From Thermosediminibacter oceani DSM 16646 (GTDB lineage Bacteria; Bacillota; Thermosediminibacteria; Thermosediminibacterales; Thermosediminibacteraceae): a stretch of 64,000 nucleotides of DNA. The position numbers were made by a program, and so were the translations under genes. Below the pieces are notes generated by a model. The model saw only the letters and a program-made list of their open reading frames with translations, did no database searches and was not told where the DNA came from. The stretch spans positions 1,426,001-1,490,000 of the forward strand of contig NC_014377.1 in NCBI RefSeq assembly GCF_000144645.1, written 5' to 3'. Shown here piece by piece: positions 8,018 to 15,883 of the stretch (positions are counted from its first letter, which is position 1; each line of letters begins with the position of its first letter).

Positions 8018-9178
8018 CTACCTCCGTATAAATTTTCTTAACTCGGTCACTTCTTTCTTTAGTATCTCAACGGTATAGTCTATGTCTTCCAGAGAAAGGA
8101 AGGGCGAAAAGCTGAAGCGCAGGGCACTGTCTATCTCTTCAGCCGTCTTTCCCATGGCGGCCAGCACGTGACTTTTGCCCTTTTTATAAGAAGAACAGGC
8201 AGAACCCGTAGACACATAGATACCGTGGGACTCAAGGGCATGGAGCAACACTTCCGCTCTGGTGCCCAGAAAAGATATGTTCAGGATGTGAGGTGCACCG
8301 TTTTCAGAGCCGTTCAAAACTGCATCTGGTATTTCTTCCAGTATCCTGTCTTTTAGTCTCTCCTTGAGTTCCCGCATCCTCGCCTGCCAGGCGGCCATAT
8401 TTTTAAAGGCGAGTTCCGAAGCGGCGCTAAAGCCCGCTATGCCGGGCACGTTTTCCGTCCCCGAACGCAATCCTTCCTCCTGGCCGCCGCCGTTAAAAAG
8501 CGGCATTATTTTGATTCCGTCCCTGACGTACAGCGCTCCGACACCCTTTGGGCCATATATCTTGTGGGCGCTCAATGACATAAGATGTATACCCTTGAGG
8601 TGGGGAATAAGCGGAATTTTGCCGAAAGCCTGGACCGCATCTACGTGGAAAAGCGTATTTTTATTTTTCGCGATAATCTCCGCCGCAGCTTCAATGGGCT
8701 GGATGGAACCCACCTCATTGTTGACGTACATGATGCTTACTAGAATTGTATCAGGTTTAAGCGCCCGCTCCAACTCCTCCAAATTTATATGCCCGGAATC
8801 GTCCACTCCCAGGTAAGTGACGGAAAAACCCTCTTCTTCGAGGCTTTTGAAAACGTCGAGTACGGAAGGGTGCTCAATGGCCGTTGTTATCAGGTGCCTT
8901 CCGTAGCGCTTCCTTGCGTAGGCAGCGCCTTTTATCGCCAGATTATTGGATTCGGTGCCGCCGGATGTAAAATAAATCTCCCGCGACTTTGCCCCCAGAA
9001 AGGCGGCCAGGGTTTCGCGGCTTTTACTAACTATTCTCTCGGCTTCCATCCCTTTTCTGTGAAGAGAAGATGGATTTCCGAACGCCAAAGTCATTGCCTG
9101 CACCATTGCATCAACCGCTTCTTTGGCCACTTTTGTAGTAGCGCTGTTATCCAGATATACCTCCCTTATTTCTTCCAT
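8018..9178 (-). CDS. iscS: Cysteine desulfurase (IscS/NifS family)
   Basis: This PLP enzyme takes sulfur from cysteine as an enzyme-bound persulfide. The PLP lysine is in SAHKIYGPKG (about residue 205), and the catalytic Cys is in STGSACSS (about residue 326). The sulfur most likely goes to ThiI, encoded directly downstream. I chose ATG at 9178 (MEEIREV) because GAGGTGG lies 6 bases upstream; the longer frame starts at 9187 inside that site. Confidence 0.93.
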   Translation of the reverse strand: MEEIREVYLDNSATTKVAKEAVDAMVQAMTLAFGNPSSLHRKGMEAERIVSKSRETLAAFLGAKSREIYFTSGGTESNNLAIKGAAYARKRYGRHLITTAIEHPSVLDVFKSLEEEGFSVTYLGVDDSGHINLEELERALKPDTILVSIMYVNNEVGSIQPIEAAAEIIAKNKNTLFHVDAVQAFGKIPLIPHLKGIHLMSLSAHKIYGPKGVGALYVRDGIKIMPLFNGGGQEEGLRSGTENVPGIAGFSAASELAFKNMAAWQARMRELKERLKDRILEEIPDAVLNGSENGAPHILNISFLGTRAEVLLHALESHGIYVSTGSACSSYKKGKSHVLAAMGKTAEEIDSALRFSFSPFLSLEDIDYTVEILKKEVTELRKFIRR

Positions 9179-9197
9179 AAATACCACCTCGGAAAAT

Positions 9198-9521
9198 TTA
9201 TTTCCACGAAATCTGAGACGCCAGGAGGCTTTCTATTTTGTCCACCAGTTCTCCATACCGGCTCATCATAGCCTTACCCGTCTCGGTCAGCACTGCTCCT
9301 CCGCCGTTTTCTCCTCCTCTATGTCTCTCCAGCAGCTTAACTCCCAGCCTTTTTTCTATCTTCTTGATCTTCCCCCATGCCTGCCGGTAGGACATCTTCT
9401 GAGCAGCAGCAGCCTGATTGATAGAGCCGTATTTTTCAACAAGCTGTAAAAGCCTATAGATCCCGTCGCCGAAAACCTGCTTGCCCTCGTGTTCTATCCA
9501 TATTTTATATTTAATTTCCAT
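9198..9521 (-). CDS. ModE-type winged-helix DNA-binding protein
   Basis: The 107 residues correspond to the N-terminal DNA-binding domain of ModE: a helix-turn-helix with SINQAAAAQKMSYRQAWGK (about 33-51) and the wing with RHRGGENGGGA. The molybdate-binding domains of ModE are absent, as in many stand-alone clostridial members. It probably regulates transcription, perhaps in response to a partner protein. It lies 20 bases upstream of iscS on the same strand and may be transcribed with it. Confidence 0.8.
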   Translation of the reverse strand: MEIKYKIWIEHEGKQVFGDGIYRLLQLVEKYGSINQAAAAQKMSYRQAWGKIKKIEKRLGVKLLERHRGGENGGGAVLTETGKAMMSRYGELVDKIESLLASQISWK

Positions 9522-9714
9522 CTATTTTCACCCTAAGTCAATTTTAATACATTGAAATTCAATTAACAACACTATCTTAATACACTTCCCCGGCAAAACC
9601 AGCCTCGTCGCTTCTTTGGAACTCACATTTAATATTCCTCTTTTTTTCGAAGTTATTTGTTAACCAGGAATACAAAAAATACTAAAGGAAAAAATAAAGG
9701 TGGAGGTGGTCAGC

Positions 9715-9924
9715 TTGCAGTTAACGCAAAAAGAAAAACTATACCTGCAGGATACTCTAAGCCATGAGAGGGTCAGCGTCACAAAATGCAACTATTATGC
9801 CAGTCAGGCTCAGGATCCTCAAGTAGCAAATATGCTGCGGAACCTGGCAAACAGAGAACAGCAGCATATAGATACGATAACAAACCTGCTCCAGCAGGCC
9901 GGAGTACAGCCCCCTGCCCATTAA
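9715..9924 (+). CDS. CotF-like spore coat protein, 69 aa
   Basis: A short helical protein (SHERVSVTKCNYYASQA, then a second helix with REQQHI) that fits half of the ferritin-like CotF coat family. I chose TTG at 9715 because GGAGGTGGT ends 6 bases upstream; the GTG at 9700 lies before that site. A related small gene follows 23 bases later, so the two probably form a coat-protein pair made late in sporulation. Confidence 0.65.
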   Translation: MQLTQKEKLYLQDTLSHERVSVTKCNYYASQAQDPQVANMLRNLANREQQHIDTITNLLQQAGVQPPAH

Positions 9925-9947
9925 AACTGAGAGGAGGTATTGGTGAT

Positions 9948-10166
9948 ATGCAGCAGGCCGCTACCGCCACCATAGCCGACAAGGATATGATGAACGACAT
10001 ACTTATGACGATGAAATACCTTTCCGGAGTATACGAAACCGCGATAATGGAATGCACCAATGAGGCGGTGAGAAACGCCCTTCGCCAGATCCAGGATGAG
10101 GAGCAACAGAACGCCAAAATGATTTTCGATTTCATGGTTCAGAAAGGCTGGTACAAACCTCAATAA
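9948..10166 (+). CDS. CotF-like spore coat protein, 72 aa
   Basis: Two predicted helices with DKDMMNDIL, YETAIMECTN and DEEQQNAKM resemble the second half of CotF-type coat proteins. The ATG at 9948 follows a strong GAGGAGGT site; the frame is open further upstream but without a better start. Together with the gene at 9715 it looks like a two-gene coat unit that ends in the palindromic terminator at 10178. Confidence 0.65.
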   Translation: MQQAATATIADKDMMNDILMTMKYLSGVYETAIMECTNEAVRNALRQIQDEEQQNAKMIFDFMVQKGWYKPQ

Positions 10167-10177
10167 TATAAGAAGAT

Positions 10178-10203
10178 AAGAGGCAGTCATCAGACTGCCT
10201 CTT
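10178..10203. terminator. Terminator palindrome, left duplicate flanking IS copy 1
   Basis: An 11-bp stem with an ATCA loop, 26 bases in all, repeated exactly at 11799-11824 on the other side of the IS element. Joined without the IS, the site would be a 36-base palindrome between the convergent coat-protein and queG genes, a natural two-way terminator. Confidence 0.85.
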
Positions 10204-10204
10204 C

Positions 10205-10242
10205 AGACTGTCGACAAAGTAACTGTCGACAGTCTTTTTTTG
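10205..10242 (+). terminator. Terminator inside the IS left end
   Basis: A 12-bp stem (10205-10216 with 10224-10235), a 7-base loop and a run of seven T overlap the left inverted repeat. It would shield the transposase gene from outside transcription. The same structure is present at the left end of copy 2. Confidence 0.8.
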
Positions 10243-10315
10243 CAAAAGCTAGTACAAAAATCATCAGCTTTTTAGTAAAATTAAAGAAGATACAAAAATA
10301 TTGTGGGGCGATGAA

Positions 10316-11776
10316 ATGTTAACGAAGAAAAATCGAGAAATAATAGAGCAGGTAGAATTAGTAAGCATCGATAGCTTAGTACCTCAAGACCATCTCCTTA
10401 GGGCAGTAGAAGAAAGCATCGACTTTAATTTCATTTATGATGAAGTAAAAGACCTATATAGCGAAAATACAGGAAGACCTAGTATTGACCCGGTAGTGTT
10501 AATTAAGCTACTCATGCTCCAAGCATTGTATGGAATCCGCTCCATGCGCCAAACCATCAGAGAAGTAGAAGTCAATGTAGCTTACCGTTGGTTTTTAGGC
10601 TATGGATTACAAGAAAAAATACCTCACTTTTCAACTTTTGGAAAAAACTATGAACGGCGGTTTAAGGAAAGTGATCTATTTGAAAAGATATTCGAGCGGG
10701 TGTTGATGGAAGCAATAGAATGCGGGTTTGTTAAAACAGATGCAGTATTTATCGATGCTACTCACATAAAAGCCAGTGCCAATAAGAATAAATATATCGA
10801 GAAAGTCGCTAAGCAACGGACTCAAAAATATAAGGAAGAACTTTTAAAAGAAATCAACGCCGAACGGGAAGCAAACGGTAAAAAGCCCTTTGAAGAAGAA
10901 GATGATGATGACGATAACAACAAAGGAGAAAATAGCTCTAAAAAAGTCAGGGTAAGCACCACAGATCCTGAAAGTGGGATGTTTCAAAAAGGGGAAAAAG
11001 AGCGCTGCTTTGCCTACACAGCTTCTGTAGCCTGTGACCGGAACAACTTTGTCCTTGGTGTCAAAATAGCACCTGGAAATGTTCATGACAGCCAGGTATT
11101 CTCCCATTTATTTCAAGAAGTAAACGATAAATTTTCTAAAATAGAGGCGGTAGTGGTTGATGCAGGCTACAAAACCCCCGGGATATGCAGAGAAATCATT
11201 GAGGCAGGAGCGCTTCCCGTTATGCCCTACAAGAGGCCGATGACCAAAGATGGCTACTTTAAAAAACGCGAATACGTCTATGACGAATATTATGATTGTT
11301 ACATATGCCCCAACAACCAAATATTAGAATACAGCACCACCAACCGGGCGGGATACCGGGAATATAGGAGCAACCCCCAAATATGCTGTAAATGTCCCAT
11401 GCGCCTACAGTGCACCAAAAGTAAAAATTACACAAAAATCATAACTCGGCATATATGGGAGCATTACATAGAAATAGCGGAAGATATAAGACACACCCAA
11501 TGGGGTAAAGAACTATACAAAATGCGCGGCCAGACCATCGAGCGGGTATTTGCCGATGCGAAGGAAAAGCATGGCATGCGCTATACAAATCTACGAGGCT
11601 TGAGGAAAGTTGGACATTACCTCACGCTTCTTTTCGCATGCATGAATTTAAAAAAGCTGGCTTTATGGAAGAAAAGACGGGGAACGTTTCCGCCAACAGT
11701 CCCCGCTTTACATTCGTTTTTCTTAAAAATTTTCTTCGCCTTCAACAAAAAGCCGCTTTTAGGTTATGCATCCTAA
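10316..11776 (+). CDS. IS1182-family DDE transposase
   Basis: The protein (about 486 aa) cuts and rejoins the IS ends. The N-terminal DUF772-like part (RPSIDPVVLIKLLMLQ, YGIRSMRQ) is typical of IS1182. The probable DDE residues are D in VFIDATHIKAS, D in VVVDAGYKTPG and E in RGQTIERVFADAKEKHG. A Cys-rich knuckle (YICPNNQ, CCKCPMRLQC) precedes the last acidic residue. An acidic linker (EEEDDDDDNN) lies mid-protein. I prefer ATG at 10316 (MLTKKN) over TTG at 10301. The stop lies inside the right-end hairpin. Confidence 0.93.
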   Translation: MLTKKNREIIEQVELVSIDSLVPQDHLLRAVEESIDFNFIYDEVKDLYSENTGRPSIDPVVLIKLLMLQALYGIRSMRQTIREVEVNVAYRWFLGYGLQEKIPHFSTFGKNYERRFKESDLFEKIFERVLMEAIECGFVKTDAVFIDATHIKASANKNKYIEKVAKQRTQKYKEELLKEINAEREANGKKPFEEEDDDDDNNKGENSSKKVRVSTTDPESGMFQKGEKERCFAYTASVACDRNNFVLGVKIAPGNVHDSQVFSHLFQEVNDKFSKIEAVVVDAGYKTPGICREIIEAGALPVMPYKRPMTKDGYFKKREYVYDEYYDCYICPNNQILEYSTTNRAGYREYRSNPQICCKCPMRLQCTKSKNYTKIITRHIWEHYIEIAEDIRHTQWGKELYKMRGQTIERVFADAKEKHGMRYTNLRGLRKVGHYLTLLFACMNLKKLALWKKRRGTFPPTVPALHSFFLKIFFAFNKKPLLGYAS

Positions 11777-11786
11777 AAGCGGCTTT
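11749..11786 (+). terminator. Terminator inside the IS right end
   Basis: A 15-bp perfect stem (11749-11763 with 11772-11786) and an 8-base loop contain the last codons and stop of the transposase. It ends transposase transcription 12 bases before the IS end. Confidence 0.8.
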
Positions 11787-11798
11787 GTCTACAAGCTG

Positions 11799-11824
11799 AA
11801 GAGGCAGTCATCAGACTGCCTCTT
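11799..11824. terminator. Terminator palindrome, right duplicate flanking IS copy 1
   Basis: An exact copy of 10178-10203. It abuts the terminal CTG of the IS on one side and the TAA stop of queG (11823-11825) on the other, so queG keeps a terminator after the insertion. Confidence 0.85.
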
Positions 11825-12830
11825 ATCTTTTCAGCGCCCACAGTGCATGTTCCCTTATGACGGGCGAAGGATCTTCCAGGAGCTTTTCAAAGTGTTCTTT
11901 ATGCCCGGGACCGGCATTGGATAGCGCCAAAATGGCATTTCTTCTTAAAACATTCTTCCCCCGCCAGCCAATGGGAGTAGGCTTAAAAATCTTCTCGAAT
12001 TCACGGCTGTCGATATTTATTAACCTGATAAGGCGCCTTTCCAGGGAAAAATCGGGGATAAATTCTTCATGGGAAGGAATGCCCACATTTTTGTTTTTCG
12101 GGCACGCCTCCTGACAGGTATCGCAGCCAAATAACCTCACACCGAGCAGGGGCCTGAATTCTTCAGGGATCGAGCCCCTCATCTGCGTCACGTACGAAAG
12201 ACAACGGAACGGGTTAATGCGGTACGGGGCTTCGAGAGCTCCCGTCGGGCATGCTCTAACACACCTTCCGCAATTATCGCACCGGTTTGCGGAAGGTTCA
12301 TCCGGCTCTACCTCAAGGTCGGTGATGATCTCCCCCAGGAAGACCCATGAACCGTATTCCTCGGTAAAAAGGCAGGTATTTTGGCCGATCCAGCCCAACC
12401 CGGCCCTTCGGGCAGCGGCCCTGTCCATAAGTCCGCCCGTATCTACCAATATCCTGAAATTACCGCCCCAGTTCGAAAAAATATAATCCGCCACCAACCT
12501 CAATTTTTCTCCCATCACCCGGTGATAATCCTTTATGGAGGCATATTTCGATATTATACCTAGCGGCTTTTCCGCGTTCGATTTCGTATCATCGGAGTGT
12601 TCTATCAGGTAACCCATGGCAAAACATATAATGGTCCTTGCACCAGGTAAAAGTTCATTCGGGTCACACCTGAGCTCGACGTCGTTCTCTTCAAAGGGTG
12701 AAAAAAGACCCTTTTCCTTTCTTTCCAGCAGGATTTCCCTTTCGGATAAAAAAGGCTCGGCAGTTGTAAACCCCACCTTGTCAAGGCCTATACTCTTCGC
12801 GAAGTTTATAATTTTTTCTTTGATGCCCAT
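11823..12830 (-). CDS. queG: Epoxyqueuosine reductase
   Basis: QueG performs the last step of queuosine synthesis, reducing epoxyqueuosine in tRNA with cobalamin and two [4Fe-4S] clusters. The two cluster motifs are visible: CDNCGRCVRACPTGAL and CDTCQEACPKN. The last 60 residues (RRNAILALSN, REHALWAL) form HEAT-like repeats that hold tRNA. I chose ATG at 12830 (MGIKEK) because GGTGA lies 5-6 bases upstream. It converges with the IS element. Confidence 0.93.
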   Translation of the reverse strand: MGIKEKIINFAKSIGLDKVGFTTAEPFLSEREILLERKEKGLFSPFEENDVELRCDPNELLPGARTIICFAMGYLIEHSDDTKSNAEKPLGIISKYASIKDYHRVMGEKLRLVADYIFSNWGGNFRILVDTGGLMDRAAARRAGLGWIGQNTCLFTEEYGSWVFLGEIITDLEVEPDEPSANRCDNCGRCVRACPTGALEAPYRINPFRCLSYVTQMRGSIPEEFRPLLGVRLFGCDTCQEACPKNKNVGIPSHEEFIPDFSLERRLIRLINIDSREFEKIFKPTPIGWRGKNVLRRNAILALSNAGPGHKEHFEKLLEDPSPVIREHALWALKR

Positions 12831-13029
12831 AAAAATCACCAAAAAATAAAGCGAACCCCTCGCAATTATAAGTATTCCCCTAGAAAAATATTAGAGGTCT
12901 ACATTTATTTTAGCATCATTTTGCTAAAAGCATAAGCACAATTTTATTCTTAAGATAACTACGCAAGAACCCATTAACTCAGGCTCTCATAATAATATAT
13001 TAGTCAAAAAAATAAAAGGGGTGAGCAAT

Positions 13030-13365
13030 TTGTCTAATTCCACTGAGCAGTTAAAAGTTAATACAAGAGAACATGTTCATTCACATATAGGGGTTACGGC
13101 CTGTAACGCTGGTCACAGCCATATGCATTTTGGCATTACCAGCACTCCTATTCCTGCAAAGATGCATGGTTCTCATCAACATTATCACGAAATATGCGGA
13201 ATGACAACTTTTAGTGAGGGTCACTTTCACTTTTTTAGAGCTAATACAGGAATAGCCATACCATTACCGAATGGATATCATACCCACTATTTTTGTTTTA
13301 GAACGAGCTTTAATGAAGGGCACGACCACGAAGTTACAGGTTTTGTTGAAGCTATAAAAGACTAA
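13030..13365 (+). CDS. YmaF-family His-rich protein
   Basis: About 111 residues with many His pairs (HVHSHIG, AGHSHMHFG, GSHQHYHE, GHFHFFR, HTHYF, GHDHE), spaced as in the YmaF family, whose role is unknown. Such spacing could bind metal. The start is TTG at 13030 or GTG at 13021; AAAAGGGGTG fits TTG better. It stands alone, followed by a terminator, and the 180 bases before it hold an 8-bp inverted repeat (12908-12929). Confidence 0.7.
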   Translation: MSNSTEQLKVNTREHVHSHIGVTACNAGHSHMHFGITSTPIPAKMHGSHQHYHEICGMTTFSEGHFHFFRANTGIAIPLPNGYHTHYFCFRTSFNEGHDHEVTGFVEAIKD

Positions 13366-13372
13366 TTAACTT

Positions 13373-13404
13373 CCCCGGACCTATACCGGGGGTTCTTCTT
13401 TCTT
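13373..13404 (+). terminator. Terminator after the YmaF-like gene
   Basis: CCCCGG and CCGGGG pair across a 7-base loop and are followed by TTCTTCTTTCTT on the plus strand. Confidence 0.7.
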
Positions 13405-13441
13405 ACCTCTAGAAATTTGTTAGAAAATCCGTTTTGAACAT

Positions 13442-13477
13442 AAAAAAAAACGGTTTTCGTAAAATCCTCGAAAACCG
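13442..13477 (-). terminator. Terminator of the tRNA-Leu gene
   Basis: On the minus strand a perfect 9-bp stem (13469-13477 with 13451-13459) is followed by nine T. It lies 10 bases after the tRNA 3' end. Confidence 0.85.
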
Positions 13478-13486
13478 AGTGTTTTC

Positions 13487-13574
13487 TGGTGCAGGGAGCG
13501 GGATTTGAACCCGCACGGAGCAAATCTCCACTACCCCCTCAAAGTAGCGTGTCTGCCAGTTCCACCATCCCTGC
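13487..13574 (-). tRNA. tRNA-Leu (anticodon GAG)
   Basis: The minus strand folds as a class II tRNA: acceptor GCAGGGA/TCCCTGC, a D arm with TGGCAGAC, an anticodon stem CTACT/GGTAG with loop TTGAGGG (anticodon GAG, reading CUC and CUU), a long variable arm with GGAG/CTCC, and the T arm GGGTTCAAATCCC. The CCA end is encoded (13487-13489). It is monocistronic with its own terminator. Confidence 0.95.
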
Positions 13575-13720
13575 AATTCTACATATTCATCGATTGACAA
13601 TATATATTATACATTCTACCTGCCCGGCTGTCAATAACCTGGTCGGAAATAAAAAGCTATTGAACAAAACTATAGTACATTAGCAGAATGGTATTTCCCA
13701 CTATTCATTCGGGGAGGATG

Positions 13721-15007
13721 TCACATACGGTGGGATTCCAATTTAACTCTATCCTTATGTTTGCTGAACAGTATCCTGGCGGTATCGTTCGCCACGGCCT
13801 CCTTAACATGGCTCCTTGCCGCAAACTCATCGACGGCCTTCGCCCCCTCTTCAGGAGGGATTAATACTCCGGGCCCGCCCACGCAACCTCCCACGCAGGC
13901 CATGCCTTCAACGAAGTTGGCGTCAAGGGTGCCGTCTTCTATGGCATCGAGGATCTTCTTGCACTCTTTGATACCGTTGCCCTGTCGGGCTTTTACATCA
14001 ATGTCCGGCCTGAGTGTTTTTATGCTCGATACAATGGCAGTGGTAACACCGCCCGTATGGGCATAAATCCTGCCGTCGTGAGACGCATCAGCAAAAGGCA
14101 CCTCAACTTTTAACTCCTTGAGGTTGATTTTATAACCTTCAAACATGGCAGCCAGTTCCTCAAAGGTTAGAACGCAATCAACCGCATCCCTGAGTTCGGG
14201 CAGTTTGGCTTCGGTCTTTTTAGCTATACAGGGACCGATGAAAACCACCTTTGCGGCCTCGTCTTCGGCTTTGATAAACCTGGCTATAGCCACCATCGGG
14301 GAAACCGAATCGGATACCATGCCTGCAATCCTCCCACTGTAGCTTCTGGCCAGCCGCACAAAAGGAGGACAGCAGCATGATGTTATCATAAATTTGTCGC
14401 CCCTGTCCATACGCCTTATAAATTCCTCCGCTTCTTTCACGGTAATCATATCGGCCCCCAGAGCTACCTCGATCACGTCATAAAAGCCCAGCATCAGCAG
14501 GGCGGTCTTAACCTGCTCCTCACTTACCTCAGGACCGAACTGGCCGGCGAAGGCAGGCGCCACAACTGCATAAACCCTCCGGTGCTTTTTTATCATATTT
14601 ATAGTCTGGGCGATTTCAGTTTTATCGGTAATGGCGCCCTCAGGACATGCTACGATGCAGAGCCCGCACGATATGCACTCGTTGAGGTCTATAGACGGTT
14701 TTCCCTCTTCGTTAACTTTTACAGCTTTCGGTTCGCAGGTGATCCTGCACCCGCATTTTTCCCCGTGTCCCTCGCAAGCTTTTTCAATTACTGATATAAA
14801 GGGAAAATTTACAGTTTCGGGTATTTGACCCTCTTCGAAGGTGCCGAGCGCCGCGCGCACGCGGGCTTCCGCTTCTTCACGGTTTATTTCATCGCTTATA
14901 GATTCAACGACCGCAGTATATACATCCTGAAGATTATCGAGAGTTCTTGCGTGTTCGGCAATCAGCCGGTAGATTTTTCTCCGCAGTTTGATAATATCTT
15001 CCCTCAA
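13721..15007 (-). CDS. [FeFe]-hydrogenase-like protein with variant H-cluster motifs
   Basis: The N-terminal 75 residues are helical. A ferredoxin-like region follows (four Cys in ACEGHGEKCGCRITC, then CISCGLCIVACPEGAI). The hydrogenase domain carries the three H-cluster loops in altered form: TSCCCPPF instead of TSCCPxW, IGPCIAKKTEA instead of MPCxxKxxE, and GMACVGGCVGGPG, which is standard. This matches the non-prototypical [FeFe] hydrogenases thought to sense rather than make H2. The gene follows the histidine operon but is separated from it by a terminator. H2 turnover is not shown. Confidence 0.85.
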   Translation of the reverse strand: MREDIIKLRRKIYRLIAEHARTLDNLQDVYTAVVESISDEINREEAEARVRAALGTFEEGQIPETVNFPFISVIEKACEGHGEKCGCRITCEPKAVKVNEEGKPSIDLNECISCGLCIVACPEGAITDKTEIAQTINMIKKHRRVYAVVAPAFAGQFGPEVSEEQVKTALLMLGFYDVIEVALGADMITVKEAEEFIRRMDRGDKFMITSCCCPPFVRLARSYSGRIAGMVSDSVSPMVAIARFIKAEDEAAKVVFIGPCIAKKTEAKLPELRDAVDCVLTFEELAAMFEGYKINLKELKVEVPFADASHDGRIYAHTGGVTTAIVSSIKTLRPDIDVKARQGNGIKECKKILDAIEDGTLDANFVEGMACVGGCVGGPGVLIPPEEGAKAVDEFAARSHVKEAVANDTARILFSKHKDRVKLESHRM

Positions 15008-15163
15008 TGTACTACCTCCCCGATGCTTATTAAAATCTTAATGAAGGCACCAGACCATCCGGCGCAGAAAGTCCAGGCTTACTTGGATATTGCCGAATTT
15101 GAGTTAGAGTTCGCTAGTTTCTCTTTATTTATTATACCCCCTCCTATAATCCATAGCAAACAG

Positions 15164-15186
15164 AAAAAAAGGAGCCTTTCGGCTCC
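15164..15186 (-). terminator. Terminator of the histidine-degradation operon
   Basis: On the minus strand a 6-bp stem (GGAGCC/GGCTCC) with a 4-base loop is followed by seven T, 14 bases after the fchA stop. Confidence 0.85.
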
Positions 15187-15199
15187 CTTACCGTTATTT

Positions 15200-15835
15200 T
15201 TATGCAAGCGCTTCCTCTATTTTTTGATATAACCCGTCGGCTAGCTCGGTCCCTTGCTTTAAGATGGCCCGGGCTTTCTTTTCCACATCTTCAACAAACT
15301 TTGCGTCTTTTATCGAATTTAAATTTATTTTTACGTTCAGCCACGCGCCATAGAGGGCTGCTTTAAGACACAGCACTCCCACCCCTAGATCACTCAATGC
15401 GGAGGTCGTCGTATTCCCGAGAGCTTTTTCATGCAGCCTGATAGCTTTGAGGCATTCTTCCATAACTGTCAGCGGAATGACTGCGGCTTCCTTCAGCGCC
15501 TGTTCCATAGCTTCGCTCCTTGCTTTTTTCTGCTCTTCGGTTTCCCGGGGCATTTTTAAAACTTCCGCCACTTTGTTAAAGGCGTCGGTGTCCCTATCAA
15601 TCAATGTTACTAGCGATTCCTTTATTTTTTTCGCTTCTAGCAATATTTCCTGTAACAGCGGTTCCCGGTCCTTAAATTTTTCCTTCCCGGAAGTAAGGTT
15701 TGCCACCATGGAGGCCAGCGATATACCCATAGCCCCGGCGAGGGCTGAAGCGGACCCGCCTCCCGGTGCCGGACTTTTAGAAGCCAGCTCATCCACAAAT
15801 TCTTTGATGCGGTATTCCGAAAGCAGCATTTTCAC
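15200..15835 (-). CDS. fchA: Formiminotetrahydrofolate cyclodeaminase
   Basis: This helical enzyme releases ammonia from 5-formimino-THF to give methenyl-THF, the one-carbon product of histidine breakdown. The family signature SPAPGGGSASALAGAMG lies at about residues 20-36. The length (211 aa) is normal. It is the last gene of the hut group, and its product is separate from the transferase (17158-18060), whereas animals have the two fused. Confidence 0.9.
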   Translation of the reverse strand: MKMLLSEYRIKEFVDELASKSPAPGGGSASALAGAMGISLASMVANLTSGKEKFKDREPLLQEILLEAKKIKESLVTLIDRDTDAFNKVAEVLKMPRETEEQKKARSEAMEQALKEAAVIPLTVMEECLKAIRLHEKALGNTTTSALSDLGVGVLCLKAALYGAWLNVKINLNSIKDAKFVEDVEKKARAILKQGTELADGLYQKIEEALA

Positions 15836-15883
15836 CCTCCTATTAGGTATAAAATAATCCCGCGATTGCCCACTTCATTAATG

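Larger units (their letters stand above)
10204..11798 (+). mobile_element. IS1182-type insertion sequence, copy 1 (intact, 1595 bp)
   Basis: The ends are imperfect inverted repeats: left CAGACTGTCGACAAAG and right (read inward) CAGCTTGTAGACAAAG, 13 of 16 matching. A single transposase gene fills the element. Each end carries a terminator hairpin: 10205-10235 plus T-run at the left and 11749-11786 at the right. The flanking direct repeat is the whole 26-base terminator hairpin (10178-10203 and 11799-11824). Boundaries were fixed by comparison with the second copy (51427-55470). Confidence 0.92.

Noticed and set aside
12908-12929. 8-bp inverted repeat before the YmaF-like gene, considered as a terminator
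   Set aside because: No T-run beyond the stem and it lies between divergent genes; it may be an operator but nothing supports a specific call.
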